Assembly: GCA_014549065.1 (NCBI GenBank)
Contig: JACDOX010000018.1
Span: forward strand, 7,734,151 to 7,798,150
DNA: 64,000 nucleotides
Direction: 5' to 3'
From: Cardinalis cardinalis
Taxonomy: Eukaryota; Chordata; Aves; Passeriformes; Cardinalidae
Below are positions 22,916-34,819 of this stretch, piece after piece. Each line of letters begins with the position of its first letter. Position 1 is the stretch's first letter. The translations under genes and the position numbers were made by a program. Below the pieces are notes generated by a model. That model was not told the origin of the DNA. It saw only the letters and a list, made by a program, of their open reading frames with translations, and did no database searches.

Positions 22916-25349
22916 TTATTTTTACTTCTATTTTTTAATTTTATTTTTTATCTTAACATATTCTAACATATTTTTACTGTTTAGATGAAGTTCAACTTTG
23001 AAAATATAAGATTGCACTGAAATAGAAGTATTTGGGAAACTATTTGTTGAAAAGTTACCAGAAAAAGCAGTCTCTGACCTAATATAATTAAAACATGCCT
23101 TTTAAAGTAATTTTTGGAATTAATATATTCCCTTCTAAAGTCTCTCAGACCACTGTTGTTTACTGTTTATTTTTTGCTTAACTACATGTGTTCAAAACCC
23201 AAATGACATGTGCTTGGTGGTTTTTTTTCATAATGATTCTACCCTAGCCTAAAATTAAAAAAGAAGAGAACAATTTCAGGTGTCTTTAAGCTCCACAGTC
23301 ACAACAAATTGCAGTATTTTTGTGTCTGTTTTTCATTTCATTCTTCTGCTGAGAAAAAAAGATTTCTTCAAATCTTTCTCAACTGTAATTATCTTTTTTA
23401 TATGGATGGCCTCATTCACAAGACACTAAAGTTTCTGTTTTTGAAGTTGGCTTTTATTTGTTTGTATATACAGTTGAAAGAGAAATGTCTTGAAAATGAA
23501 AATATTTCACATGAAGCAAAATTTTAAGATAAGTCAATATTTTAGTGTTATAATATTTACATTAAATTAATTTTTGTATAGTGTGGTTTTGGGTATATAT
23601 ATATATTTGCAGTTTTTCTTCAGAAATTATCATATCTAATAAGAAGATGTCTTAGTGTGTTAGCAGAGGAAGGCATCCCATCAGGCTTCGAAGGGATTTT
23701 AAATACTTTTACTTTCTACTTTGAATATCCACGNTAATATTCGGACTACCTAAGTTAGAAAAAACAGTATATAAGTACTGAAGTTCCCTAATTATCAGTG
23801 CAAATACACCATATTAAGTTGATGTGANTTTGTACAGTTAATGAGAGAGGCAGAGACTTCTGAATAATGGCTAATAAATTCTCTACACTACCAAGACAAC
23901 TGTCCAGAGTTCCCTGTATGGAAGTCAATAAATTATGGGTCCTTTTCAACTCAGAATAGGTAAAATTCTGGGCCCACTGATTTGGGGCATCAATCTTCTG
24001 AAATTCAGATTGGAATCCATGCGTGGCTTTACTGAGCTCCTGAGATATCAGCGTTTAGCTCAGGAGCTCTAAGACAGGGTATCTACTGAAGAAGTGATTG
24101 CCCTAGATCAAGGGAATATAATTCAACAACTCCCACATACCAAGAAGGAGGTCCCAATCACATCTCCTGATGAGGAGCATGATATTATCTATCTGTGTAA
24201 GGAAAAAAAAAAGTTTTGCTTGCAAGCATCAAAGATAGAAAAGGGCAAAAAAGGAGAGTAGGCAGCAAGATTAGAGCACTTAGTGTCAGGGAGAAGGATC
24301 TTGAGTGGTTTAGATTGGTGAAAAGAATAAAAAAAATGATATGGTGCTTTTGTCCCTGAGTCTGTTTACTATAATGTAGATAATAATCTTCAACTACCTT
24401 GCCCTCAGTAAAAGTAAGACCTGCTCATGCCTTGCAGGGTAATGTCTTAGCTGTCTAACTACAAATGAATTAAGGGTTCCACTCCATAGAAATCTTCAGT
24501 GTTTTATGAGTCGAGGTTTAAACTCAAACCATGATCTCTCCCTACTAGACCTTCATTTTCTTTTTTCATTCTTTCATTTTTCTTCTTCTTTTATCTTTTG
24601 ATACTCAAAAAACAATTTAGCATTGAAGAATACTGACATCAGNTTTTTGAGAGGTAATTTAATAAATTAAATACATGTAATTGTTTCTCTTGTTCATTTG
24701 GAGAAGGAAGAATGGAGATTAGGTTAGACTCGAATGAGTTCAAAACCTGGATTTTGTGCCTCTGGAAAATGTATGTAGATGTGGGGAAATAGAAAAACAA
24801 ATGAAAAATCCCCAAGGATGATGAGCAATTGCTGTTGTTAGGGCTAACCATAAGTTCTGCTTCCAGTGGTTTGAATGGAAGTACACCATACTACTGGATG
24901 CACAGTATTTTCTAATGAAGGCTGAAGAACAGAATGTTAATCTCTTATTCTTCATCTCTGCATTCCCCAGGGTATTTTATTCTTCTGTAGTTAAAAGCAG
25001 AATCAAAATATTGCCAAATTCTGACATTGCGTGAAATTCATCTCTTTCTGCACAAATAATTGAGCTGTGGAGTTGTAATGGCACTTCTTAACACATTTTA
25101 TTTAGAAATAGAAGAAAGGGAAGCAATTCAAAATCATACCAAAGTGAGATATGATGAATGTAAGTGAAATGATAAAGATGACTAGCAAGTTGATTTCTGA
25201 TATNTCTAAAATTATACTTGTAAAAGTCAATAGAATGGATTGAAAAATCCCTTTTAAGATGTAAGCCATTCATATAGAGTCAACATCACTATATCACATA
25301 GATAAGTCTTCTGCAACTCCTTTTTTTTCCCAGNGACTAAAATAGAAGC
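22916..25349. other. AT-rich non-coding stretch
   Basis: Sequence upstream (in minus-strand sense) of the L-like remnant. It becomes very A/T-rich immediately at 22.92-22.98 kb, which I take as the element's edge. No recognisable gene or repeat; a short (TA)n is present near 23597-23608. Confidence 0.5.
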
Positions 25350-27612
25350 AGTATAGTAAGTTCCTGGAGTGTGTGGCAGAGAACTTCCTGACACACCTGG
25401 TGAGAGGGAGCCAGCTAGAAAAGCACCCCACTGGACCTGTTGCTTGTGCACAAANACTGGTGGGTCATCTGATGTTTTAAGGATGCTATGGGCACAAAAT
25501 GGCAGTTTTCAACTCTGAGAGAGCTAAAGAGGTGGGTAAGCAGAACTTCAGCTTCCAGAGGGCATTTTGGTCTCTTTAGGGGACTGTTTGAGAGAGTCCC
25601 TTGGGTTCTGAAGGGCAAAGGAGTCCCAGAAGGTTGGGCATTCTTCAAGATGGAGATCTTAAAGGCACAGGAGCAGGCCATCCCTTTGTGCCAAAAGACA
25701 AGTCAGAGGGGAGGAAGATCAACCTGGCTGAACAGAGCTTTCTCTTGAGCTCAAGATAAAAAGAAGGGAGAGTTTATAACCTTTGGGAAAAGAGGCAGGA
25801 AACTCAGGAGGCCTACAAAGTTTTCATAAGGTTATACAGAGAGAAAATTAGAAGAACTGAAGCCAACTAAAACTTACATTGGCAACTGCTGTAAAAGATA
25901 AAAGATCTTTCTAAAAATGCATTGACAACAAAAGAAAGGCTAAAGAGAATCTTCACCCTTTATTGGCTGTGGAGGAACATAGGAAAAAAGAATGCCTCCT
26001 TGTCTCAGTCTGTAACAGTAAGAACAATGGTTCTCAAAGTATCTAGTCTGCTGAGCTGGATGGAATTCAGGGGCAGGGAGCAGAATGACGCCTCCCTAAT
26101 CCAAGGGAAAGTGGTCATTGATTTCTACGCCAGTAAGACACGCACATCTACAGGTCAGATGAGATCCACACAAAGGAATNGAGGGAGCTGGTAGAAAGCC
26201 TCATTGAAGCACTTTCCATCATTTACCAGCAGTCCTGGCTCACTAGGGAGGTCCCAGTTGACTGGANGCTGGCCAGTGTGACACCCATCTGCAAGGGCTG
26301 AAAGGAGGATCCAGGATACCACAGGCCTGTCAGCCTNTCCTCAGGACTGGGAAAGGTCATGGACCAAATCATCTTGAGTACCATCATGGGCATGTGCAGG
26401 ACAACAAGACGATCAGGCCCAACAGACCCTGCTTGACCAATCTGATCTCCTTTGAAAAGATGACCCACTTAGTGGATGAGGGAAAGGCTAGGGCTGTTGT
26501 CTTGCTGAAGTTTAGTCAAGCCTCTGACACTGTCTCCCACAACATTCTTCTAGAGAAAAGGTGGTGGCTCATGGCTTGGATGGGTGCATGGTTCACTGGG
26601 TAAAAAACTATCTGGATGGCCGAGCCCAGAGAGTGGTGGTGAAGGGAGTTGNATCCAGCTGGTAGCCAGTCACCAGTGGTCTTGACCAGATCTTTTTCAG
26701 ATCAGTCCTGTTTAATGTCTTTATCTCACCTGGACAAGAGGATCAAGTGCACCCTCAGGCAGTTTGCAGGTGACACTAAGATGAACAGGAGTGTTGATCT
26801 GCTGGAGGACAGGAAGGCTCTGCAGAGGGATCTTCCAAGGCCAGTAGTATGAAGTTCAACATGGCAAAGTGTCAGGTCTTGCCCTTGGGTCACAACAACC
26901 CCATGCAGCATTACAAGTTGGGAGAAAAGTAGCTAGAAAACTTCCTGGTGGAAAAGGATTTGGGGGTGCTGTTCAACAGCAGCTGAACATGACCCAGTGT
27001 GTGCCCAGGTGTCCAAGAAGGCCAATGGCATCCTAGTCTGTATCAGCAATAGTGTGGCCAGCAGGACCAGGGCAGTGATAGTCCCCCTGTACTCAGCACA
27101 GGTAAGGCTGCGCCTTGAGTGCTATGTTCAGTTTTGGGCCCCTCATAACAAAAAAGGTGCTGAGGTGTGTCCAGAGAAGGCCAACAGAGCTGGTGAAGGG
27201 TCTGGAGCACAAATGCTATAAGGAACAGCTGAGGAAACTTGTGTTGTTCAGCCTGCAGGAAAGGAGGTTTAAGGGAGTCTATGACCCCTTGCAAATACAT
27301 GAAAGGAGGTTTTAGTCAGGCGGGGGTTGGTCTAGTCCCAAGGAAGGAACAATGAGAGGAAATGGTCTCAAGTTGTTACAGAGAAGGTTTAGATTGAATT
27401 TTAGGGAAAATTTCTTCCCTGAAAGGTTTGTCAAGCACTGAAACAGACTTCCCAGAGAAGTGCAGGAGGCCTCATCTTTGGAGGCATTTAAAAGGTGTGT
27501 AGATATGGTACTAATGGACGTGGTTTAGCGGTGAACTTGGCTGTGCTGGGTTAAGGGTTGGACTAGATTATCTCAAATATCTTTTCCAACTTAAATGTTT
27601 TGATATTTCTAA
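25350..27612 (+). mobile_element. CR1 LINE, long 5'-truncated copy (endonuclease end, RT, 3' end)
   Basis: At about 2.26 kb this is the longest CR1 in the window, in plus orientation. It starts in the region just after the endonuclease core ('aacttcctgacacacctggt', then 'ccccactggacctgttgctt') and runs through the linker. The RT follows, with sequence for VLLKFSQASDTVSHNIL in motif A (26499-26550) and FAGDTK at 26763-26780. The C-terminal blocks come next (CYKEQLRKLVLFSLQERRF, 27217-27273), then the 3' end near 27612. The first palm aspartate (FADD in relatives) reads glycine, the expected D of the FSKAFDTV-type block is serine, and there are many frameshifts, so it is inactive. It appears considerably diverged. 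Confidence 0.93.
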
Positions 27613-29128
27613 TACCTTTGATTCCTACTTCCCCAGCCAATAGAATGAGAAAATGTCATCAGATCCTTAAAAGTTTTATATTTTTGTAATAAATTTATAG
27701 CATCTATAATACCATTCTACAATGACTTGATTTTTATTGGTTTTTTTATACCTCACTATGTATTGCTTGCTAACATGGTATTCCTCCTTCCTTACCTTTT
27801 GAGTGAAGTATTCGGCATGCTTCAAGTCCATCAGGGTGTGGGGATCAAGCTTCACATTTGACTGAGAAAATAATGCCTATGAAAATCTACTGAGTTGTGA
27901 TTTAAGAGCTGTTAGGTGTCACCTCCCAGACCTGAATATGATTAAAATACTTGAGAAATTACAGGTGCCGTTTCTGCCTTTAGGGAGAAGTAAGACTGTA
28001 AGCTTCAGCAGACTGATTTTGCCTCTTTGAATTTTCTCTCTGGAAATTTTTTTGAGCTAAAGTTTAATGTGTAAACTGATTTTTAAAGATTATGTAAGAA
28101 GGACCCAAACTGAATTTATTGGTTACATGGAAGGAAGCCTTTAGATCCTCTAGGGATCTGATGTTGCCTGTGGTACTGGGGTGAGGGCAGGGTAGAAATA
28201 GCTGGTTAGCCTTGGTAAACTTTTGGCCTGACTTCATTCACACAACTTTCTGTCTGTGTGAATGAAGCTTGAAAAGTGTTATTTGCATGTCATTGCTCCT
28301 GAGTATGCAATAAAATGTTAAATTTATTTCCTTGATAATCAGATTGCTAACGTTACCTTTTTTTGTGTGTGTGCTGTAATTGTTCAATAAGAAATAGAAA
28401 GTACAACAAATAGTTTATCTGTAGACTTCCTTGAGCTTGGTGGTTGGAGAAAAAAATGAAACACTATTAAACCATGACTTTGGTGCAATATGGCCTATTT
28501 CCTGTGAATAATTGACAGAAATATAGTAAAGTGTTAGTGGTAAATTTGAAGTGGCATGCACAGTATGTGTTTAGAATGTTTATACAGTCTCCAATTGATT
28601 CTCAGGGAGCTCAGACTAATTGGAAATAAGGTTTATGTGCAGCGAAGCAGCNAACCAGTGATATGGTGATACTGCAGAAGTGATTCCTGCCTCTGGCAAT
28701 ATTTTTACACATATCTGCAAAGCTCAGGCAAACTTTATAATTCTGAATTACTTAAATAATAGAAATACATAATTTTGTAAATGTATCTAGGTTTACAGTA
28801 TTTCAAATACGCAGCTCTCCTATCAGAGAGAGAAGGAAGGATTAGTACTTTGTCCTTCTCCCTTCAGCACTGTTAGAAAGAGCTGTAAAACTTGTTTTCA
28901 CAAGCTGGGCTAATGATAGGTGGGATTTGAATGCAGGGATATTGAATTCTGGTTATTCAGCCCCATCTTTGTCAGGGACAGGAAATGATCAACAGATAAC
29001 AGCTAATTTTGCAGGGGTGGACATGTTCAGAACTNTTCAAACTAATAACCTCGAGTTATTGTTCAACAGCTTTCAAACAGTAAACCTGTCCTGGCTTGTA
29101 AATTTACCATTCTAGAATAGACTGTGGC
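27613..29128. other. Non-coding stretch between CR1 and LTR
   Basis: No gene, RNA or named repeat recognised. Open frames are short. Confidence 0.5.
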
Positions 29129-29744
29129 TGTGGTGGATTAGTACCCAGGATTTGAGTACTAAGACTTTTGTTTGGGCTGTGTGCTGATNAATCCAAGCTA
29201 GCAGCCAAGCACCTCAGAGCTCTCTGCTCACTCCCTGTTCACCTGATAGGATAACAGAGACAACTGAAAGGTAAAAGTAAGAAAACTTAAGAAAGTTCCT
29301 ACAACTTAGGAACTAAAACTTAGGAGTAGTAATAACAATAATAATGAAAGTTACAAAGAGAGAGAGAAGTAAGACACAGGAGAAGCAACTGATGGAAATG
29401 AAAGCAATTGCTCACCACCATCAGACTGATGCCCAGACAGTTCCCAAGCAGTGTTCCCAAGGCCAGCTTTCTGCCTAGTTTATATGCTGAGCATGGTGCA
29501 TAAGGCATTGGATATCCTTTTTGTCAGCTGGGGTCGGTTGTTCTGTCTCTCCCCTTCCAGCTTCTCGTGCAACCCGAGCCCGCTTGCTTGCAGGGCATGA
29601 GAAGCTGAAAAGTCCTTGACCTAGCATAAGAAGTGCTCAGCAACAACTGAAACATCAGTGTGTTATCAACATTATTCTCATCCTAAATCCAAGACACACC
29701 CCTGTAGGAAAAACATTAACTCTATCCCAGTCAAAACTAGTGCA
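29129..29744 (-). mobile_element. Avian ERVL-type solo LTR (minus orientation)
   Basis: About 616 bp. The left end reads tgtggtggattagtaccc and the right end aactctatcccagtcaaaac/tagtgca, which are the two ends of a very common avian LTR family read in reverse. Internal landmarks of the same family are the 'gctcactccct' block near 29.23 kb, an (AAT)n segment near 29.33 kb, and 'gtttatatgctgagcat' near 29.48 kb (a TATAAA-type box on the minus strand). Further right come 'cagcttctcgtgcaaccc' near 29.56 kb and 'acatcagtgtgttatcaaca' near 29.65 kb. No internal retroviral sequence adjoins it. Flanking pentamers (gtggc, gtatg) do not match, so no target duplication is claimed. Confidence 0.85.
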
Positions 29745-30817
29745 GTATGTTTGGGCCAGAGAAGTTAGTAGAAGTTAGTACTTGTGGGAAACCCATGCCT
29801 TAACTACAGTAATTATTTCAGTATTGAAATATTAAGGGTAGAGCTATAAAAGGCATACGGAAGCTCCTCAAAAAGCTGGGTTTTCTTGTCAATTTTCTTT
29901 TCTAGAACTCCTCTCCTCTCCTCTCCTCTCCTCTCCTCTCCTCTCCTCTCCTCTCCTCTCCTCTCCTCTCATATATAGTTTTTCTTTATGCTATGCACTC
30001 ATTTTTCATCTATTGCATGTACAATATCTTCACTTATAGAAGTCTGGTGACTTTTTTTTTTCTTTTTTGTCTCCCATTTATTATAGCTTTCTGTCTCTTT
30101 TTCAGAAAGAAAATGCTTTTTTTATGTTACTGAAATTAAAGTTGATTATTTTTTCCAGCACATGTGTGTGGGTACACAGACAGATATCTAGGTCTGTATT
30201 GCTTTCTGACTCATATGCATGGAANGTGCTCTGGTGTTTCCAAGATAGTTTTCAGCTATTGCTGAAAGAATGGCACAATTTTCTTTTCCACTACTATGTA
30301 GTGCAATGAAAAATAAGGCATTTTTTTTTTTCCTTCAGAAGTTTCCTTAACAAGGCTAGGAAGGCTTTTTCCCTCTCCTCTTAATTTTTCTCTGTTTCTT
30401 GCAAAGATAGAAAAAAGAAGCCAAACTTTCATAATTTCTGATGGGAAAGACTAGAAGACAGTATTGTAATGAGGCATCTAGTCCCATAAGTTCTGTTTAG
30501 CTCAGCATCCTTTGACTGCATTNGAAAGGGTGTAAGACAATGAGAAGAGAAAAAGGAACATAAAAGATTGGGAAGTTGNTCTAAGCTGTTTAAAAGATGA
30601 ACTTTAATTTTTTTTTATCTCTTTTTTTTTCTGCTGAAAATAAACATTATTCAACATTGTAAACATATTCCAACATTAATTTCTCCGAAGATTTAAATAA
30701 ACACTTTAAGATGTGGGACGACTCTTCCTCAAGTGTCTTGTGTTTTGATATTATTTGTTGCTTAAGTGAGAAAGCAGCAGTGACATGATAATTTTAAGCA
30801 ACATGACAGATCATATA
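29745..30817. other. Non-coding stretch with pentanucleotide repeat
   Basis: Contains the (CTCTC)n tract at 29908-29970 and otherwise T-rich sequence without a recognisable gene. Confidence 0.5.
29908..29970. repeat. (CTCTC)n pentanucleotide microsatellite
   Basis: About 12.6 perfect copies of a 5-base unit (63 bases), strictly pyrimidine on the plus strand. It is the longest perfect tandem repeat in the window. Confidence 0.95.
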
Positions 30818-30955
30818 TTCACAGAAAAGTTTAGGTTGGAAGGAACCTTAAATATCATCTAGTTCCAGCTCCTCTGCTGTTGAAAGGGACATTGTTCCAC
30901 TAGATCAGGTTGCTCAGAGCTCCATCCAACATGGCCTTGAACACTGTCACACACA
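30818..30955 (-). mobile_element. CR1 LINE 3'-end fragment
   Basis: Reverse-oriented CR1 3' end, with 'tttaggttggaaggaacctt' and then 'actagatcaggttgctcaga' and 'ccatccaacatggccttgaa'. Only the terminal ~140 bases are present. It is followed on the right by A-rich low-complexity sequence. Confidence 0.88.
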
Positions 30956-33900
30956 AAAATAAAACTCAAACAAAACAACACAACAGCCTGAAGGATCTGG
31001 CCTTCTTTGGATTTGTTTTCTGATTGCACTTTGGTCTTAAGTCAAAAAAAAAAAAAAAGAGAAAAACAAAACAAAAAACTGCAACCAACCAAAAAAAAAC
31101 CCCAAGCAACTCAAAAAAAACCCTACAAAAAGCACAGGAGTTATAATCTGCATGTCATATGCAGATTTTGTGCATATTGTTTGACATTTCTTTACTTTAA
31201 TAAGGCAACCGATGTTTAGTACAGAGATGAAATAAAATCAACTCCCACCACACTGATCAATTCTTCTCAAGTGTTTTTAGTTCTAGTAAAATTTTTGGCT
31301 ATCTCAACTGGGCTCAGCATTTATATCTTGATACAAATTAAGCTCTTGGTCCCTGTTCAGGGTTTATGATTCAGATATGATATGAAATCAATNTCTGAAT
31401 TAAAGCAACTGGGGCAAGGGTTTTATAATATGCATTCTTTCAGGAGAAAAATATGGAAAAAAAGAATCTTTGAAAAGACTTTGATGGTGCTGGTCTATTT
31501 TTTGTGTTTTCAAATACAGCTTTCAGAGGAAAGGGATAGAAATTTGTTTTATATGACAGAACCAGAGAGTCTTTCTTTCCCTTGATGCATCTAGAGCTCT
31601 TACAGTAAATGAAAGACATATACTTNTATGTCTAACTACTGAAATTCAAAATGAATGCTTCTTTCTTTGCTTTAAAGTTATTGATTTCATCAGAAGTACA
31701 AGTTTGAATGAAAGCATTCTTTTTGGTGAATGTGGACAATTGTTCTAAGAAGCAAATGCTCACTTTTTTGACTTAAAATGTATTAATAAAATGAAAGAAG
31801 TATTTCTCTCATTTGGAAGTAAAATTGTACGGGAGAGGTGGCCTCCAACTGAAAAACAGTTAGTCTTACAATACCAATTGCAATATGGTGCTTAAACTAC
31901 CACCATCAACAAAAATACAGAGTCCTTTTGCTCTCTGAAGGTACCTATTTCTCCTTATGCTCCATAGGGAGAATCTTGGTGATTTGGGGAAGACATCCAA
32001 CTCTGTAGATGGCTCAGAGGGACAGGATGAATGCCTTTTTGGTTGTCTAGGCTGTTGCTGAGAATGTATTGGATCTGTTTCTTTAAATATTCATCAATTC
32101 TCAAAATGGCTTCCCGTGGGAGATATTAATTTACTTCTTTCTGAACATATACAATTAATTTAGAAAAACCTTTGGTAAAAGGTTGTTTCTGGGTTTATTC
32201 TGACCGAAAGAAGAAAAGTAATTCATTTGTCTACAGTCCTGAATATAAAAAGGGAAGGAAGACAGATTATGTGCAAGCTGCCCAAGAATCCAAATTATTA
32301 CCTGGCTCACCAGCATCTGCCTACACTGCTTCCTATGCAACGAGTCTTGCTGTTTAATTGCTGTCTCTCAGGTTTCCAGAGAAAGCTGGCACTGGCCATG
32401 GACTACCAAGGGGAGCCAAGTAGAAAATTTTGAAAGGACAGATGTAGTTAAAATCAGGTTTGCAAAAAGCAAATGCTAAGGTAACCTAAACNAGGTATTC
32501 CAGTTGGTCTTCAAGTGATATATTTGTGTGGACACGGTACATGAACTCGGAGACAGACACACAGATAGATGCGTAATTTCCTTATCCATCATGCAAATAT
32601 AATAAATTGATCAGCTTTCTTTCAAAATCCATACTGGATGGTGTGATCTGAGAAAGAGAATTAGGCTTCACCAAGAAAACTATTGGTTGGAGATGGTTAT
32701 AGTGAAGAAAGAAAGATCAGAAACACATTTCTGAAGAATTTGAGACAGTTCTTGAGAGGATTTCTCAGTTGTGAAACAAAAAGGAAAATAAAANAGTTGC
32801 AGTCTATTTCCATAATGATCTTGATAGAATGACTTCCTTTTTATGTACGCAATGACCTGAGCCAAGTGGTCATGCTTTCTGCTCACTAGTGATTATAGCT
32901 GCACAGTGTAAATATCTGATCATAAATAGTGTGTTATTTCATACTAATGCTTTATAGATTGTCTCATGTGATTAGTACTCAGAAAGCTCATTACCTCCTT
33001 GATATCTTTTTCTGCAGCTATTCTAACATCAAATCTGTAGTGAACTGTAAGCAGAGTAACAGTAGTGATTTTGCTTTTTTACTCAAGTTGTGTATTTTTC
33101 TCATTCCTGATTTCTCAGCTGGCAAAAGGATTGAATTCTGCTACAATGTAGAGGTAATTTTATCACATAATTGACTGCCAACTTCTCTATTAACCTGATA
33201 AAAACACTGCCATGCTAAAATGCAGTTCAAATGAACCTTTGCAGATTTGATTTTTCTGTGAGACACCCACATTTTCTACAGGTTCTACTACATCAAACTA
33301 CTTGTCAAAAGTATAACAGTCTTTACCCTGGATAATAGTCAGCTTGTATAGGATTAAATAAAAGTAATTTCAAAGTTTTTAGGTAGAGGAAGGGAAGTCC
33401 TGGCTTTAAATCCTGGTTGATTCCAAAATTAGGATAATTACAGGATGAATTATAGTAAATGTACTATTCCAATTCTTTCCTCCACTGTTCCTTTTTCTTT
33501 TGTTTTGTTTTTGGTTTCTCTTTTCTGCCTTGGGGGACTTAAAACATATCCTTGAGTGTATATCAGTACAGCTCCAGGTGAAAGATGCAAGTTGAAAATA
33601 TTTAATTAGAAGCATTTCTACAAAAAATGTAGTTTTTGTAGTAACTTGAGCAAATATCCAGGTGAGACAGCCTCCATATCCTCCAATAGCCATGATGTGA
33701 TCTGATAATCTTCTTGGAATAGATTTCTGGAAGTGAAATTTCAGGAATGAGATTTTAAGGGAATGAAGACATTATTTCCCAATATTTGAGGCTCTGTTTC
33801 AGTGGCNAAGTGCCAAGATTAAAATGTTAATTCTAGACTTAATTAAATGACTTTGCCCTCATGGTGCCTATGAGAAGGGGGTATCTTTTTTTTCTGGAGG

Positions 33901-34187
33901 AACTTAGAATGTATATTCATCATACAAAGACATACATGCTAGCTACCAGGTTTTCATGCTCTTGTCTATAGAAACAGGCTAAAAGGGAGACCTAAGTTCA
34001 GTTCTGAAAGCAGTACAATGCTTTGTGCTTGGGTCATAAACCCTTGCCTGTTAAAAGTGTAATTAAGGTCCCTTATGTATCATACAATACAGCTCATACT
34101 CTATTACTGTATGTTGAGGTAAAGGTGGATCAANCATCTTTGCCACAAGGGGCCCAAATGTTCCTTCCTGCCTAGTTGACAGGCATC
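30956..34187. other. Non-coding stretch with A-rich low complexity
   Basis: Starts with A/C-rich low-complexity DNA (about 30.95-31.13 kb, with several runs of eight or more A). The rest is AT-rich without recognised genes or repeats. Confidence 0.5.
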
Positions 34188-34819
34188 TGTTGTGGCCTAG
34201 ACCAGGATAGAGTTAATTTCNTCTCAGTAGCTGGTACAATACTCTGTTTTGGATTCAGTATAAGGATAGTATTGATAACACACTGATATTTCGGTGCCAA
34301 GTAGTGTTTATCCTACATCAAGAACATTTTTTGTACTCATGCTCTCCCAGTCAGGAGGTACAAAACAGAAAAACAAAAAGAAAACAACAACAACAAAAAC
34401 CACCATACCACAAAAACAAAAAACCCTAAACAAACAAACAAAAAAAACAAAATAAAAACCCCAACCAACCAACCAACCAACAAAAACCCCAAACTACTGG
34501 GAGGCACCACAGTGGGAAAAAATGACCACTCTTGTTCTGGAAGGGGAATAGATTAGAGTTCAAGGATGAGGTCTGGTATTGGCCAGCAGGTGGTCATCAA
34601 TTGTNTCATGCACTACTTGATGATTTGGCCTTTTTCACCCCTTTTTTATTATTATTATTATTACATTTTACTTTGTTTCAATTATTAAACTGTTCATATG
34701 TCAACCTACAGGTTTTAACTTTTGTTTCTCCTCCCCGTTCCACTGGGGATGATGGGGAGAAGGGCTGTGACTGAGGGGCTGCATGGTGGTTGTTTTCCAG
34801 CTGAGCTTATACCACAACA
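34188..34819 (+). mobile_element. Avian ERVL-type solo LTR (plus orientation)
   Basis: 632 bp with a TGT start and ...ACA end, same family as 29129-29744 but in the opposite orientation. The 5' part matches 'aggatagagttaatttc ... tagctggtacaatactctg ... gataacacactgatatttc'. The 3' part has (ATT)n at about 34647-34662, 'tttcaattattaaactgttc' and the terminal 'gcttataccacaaca'. Flanking pentamers gcatc (34183-34187) and ggatc (34820-34824) agree at four of five bases, a probable 5-bp target duplication that fits ERVL-type integration. An A/C-rich low-complexity segment lies inside at about 34365-34495. No internal region is present. Confidence 0.87.
34365..34495. repeat. A/C-rich low-complexity segment inside the LTR
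   Basis: Irregular AAAC/AACA/CCAA units, including about four consecutive CCAA-type repeats near 34463-34480. It lies within the LTR and replaces the more complex sequence seen in the 29-kb copy. Confidence 0.75.
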
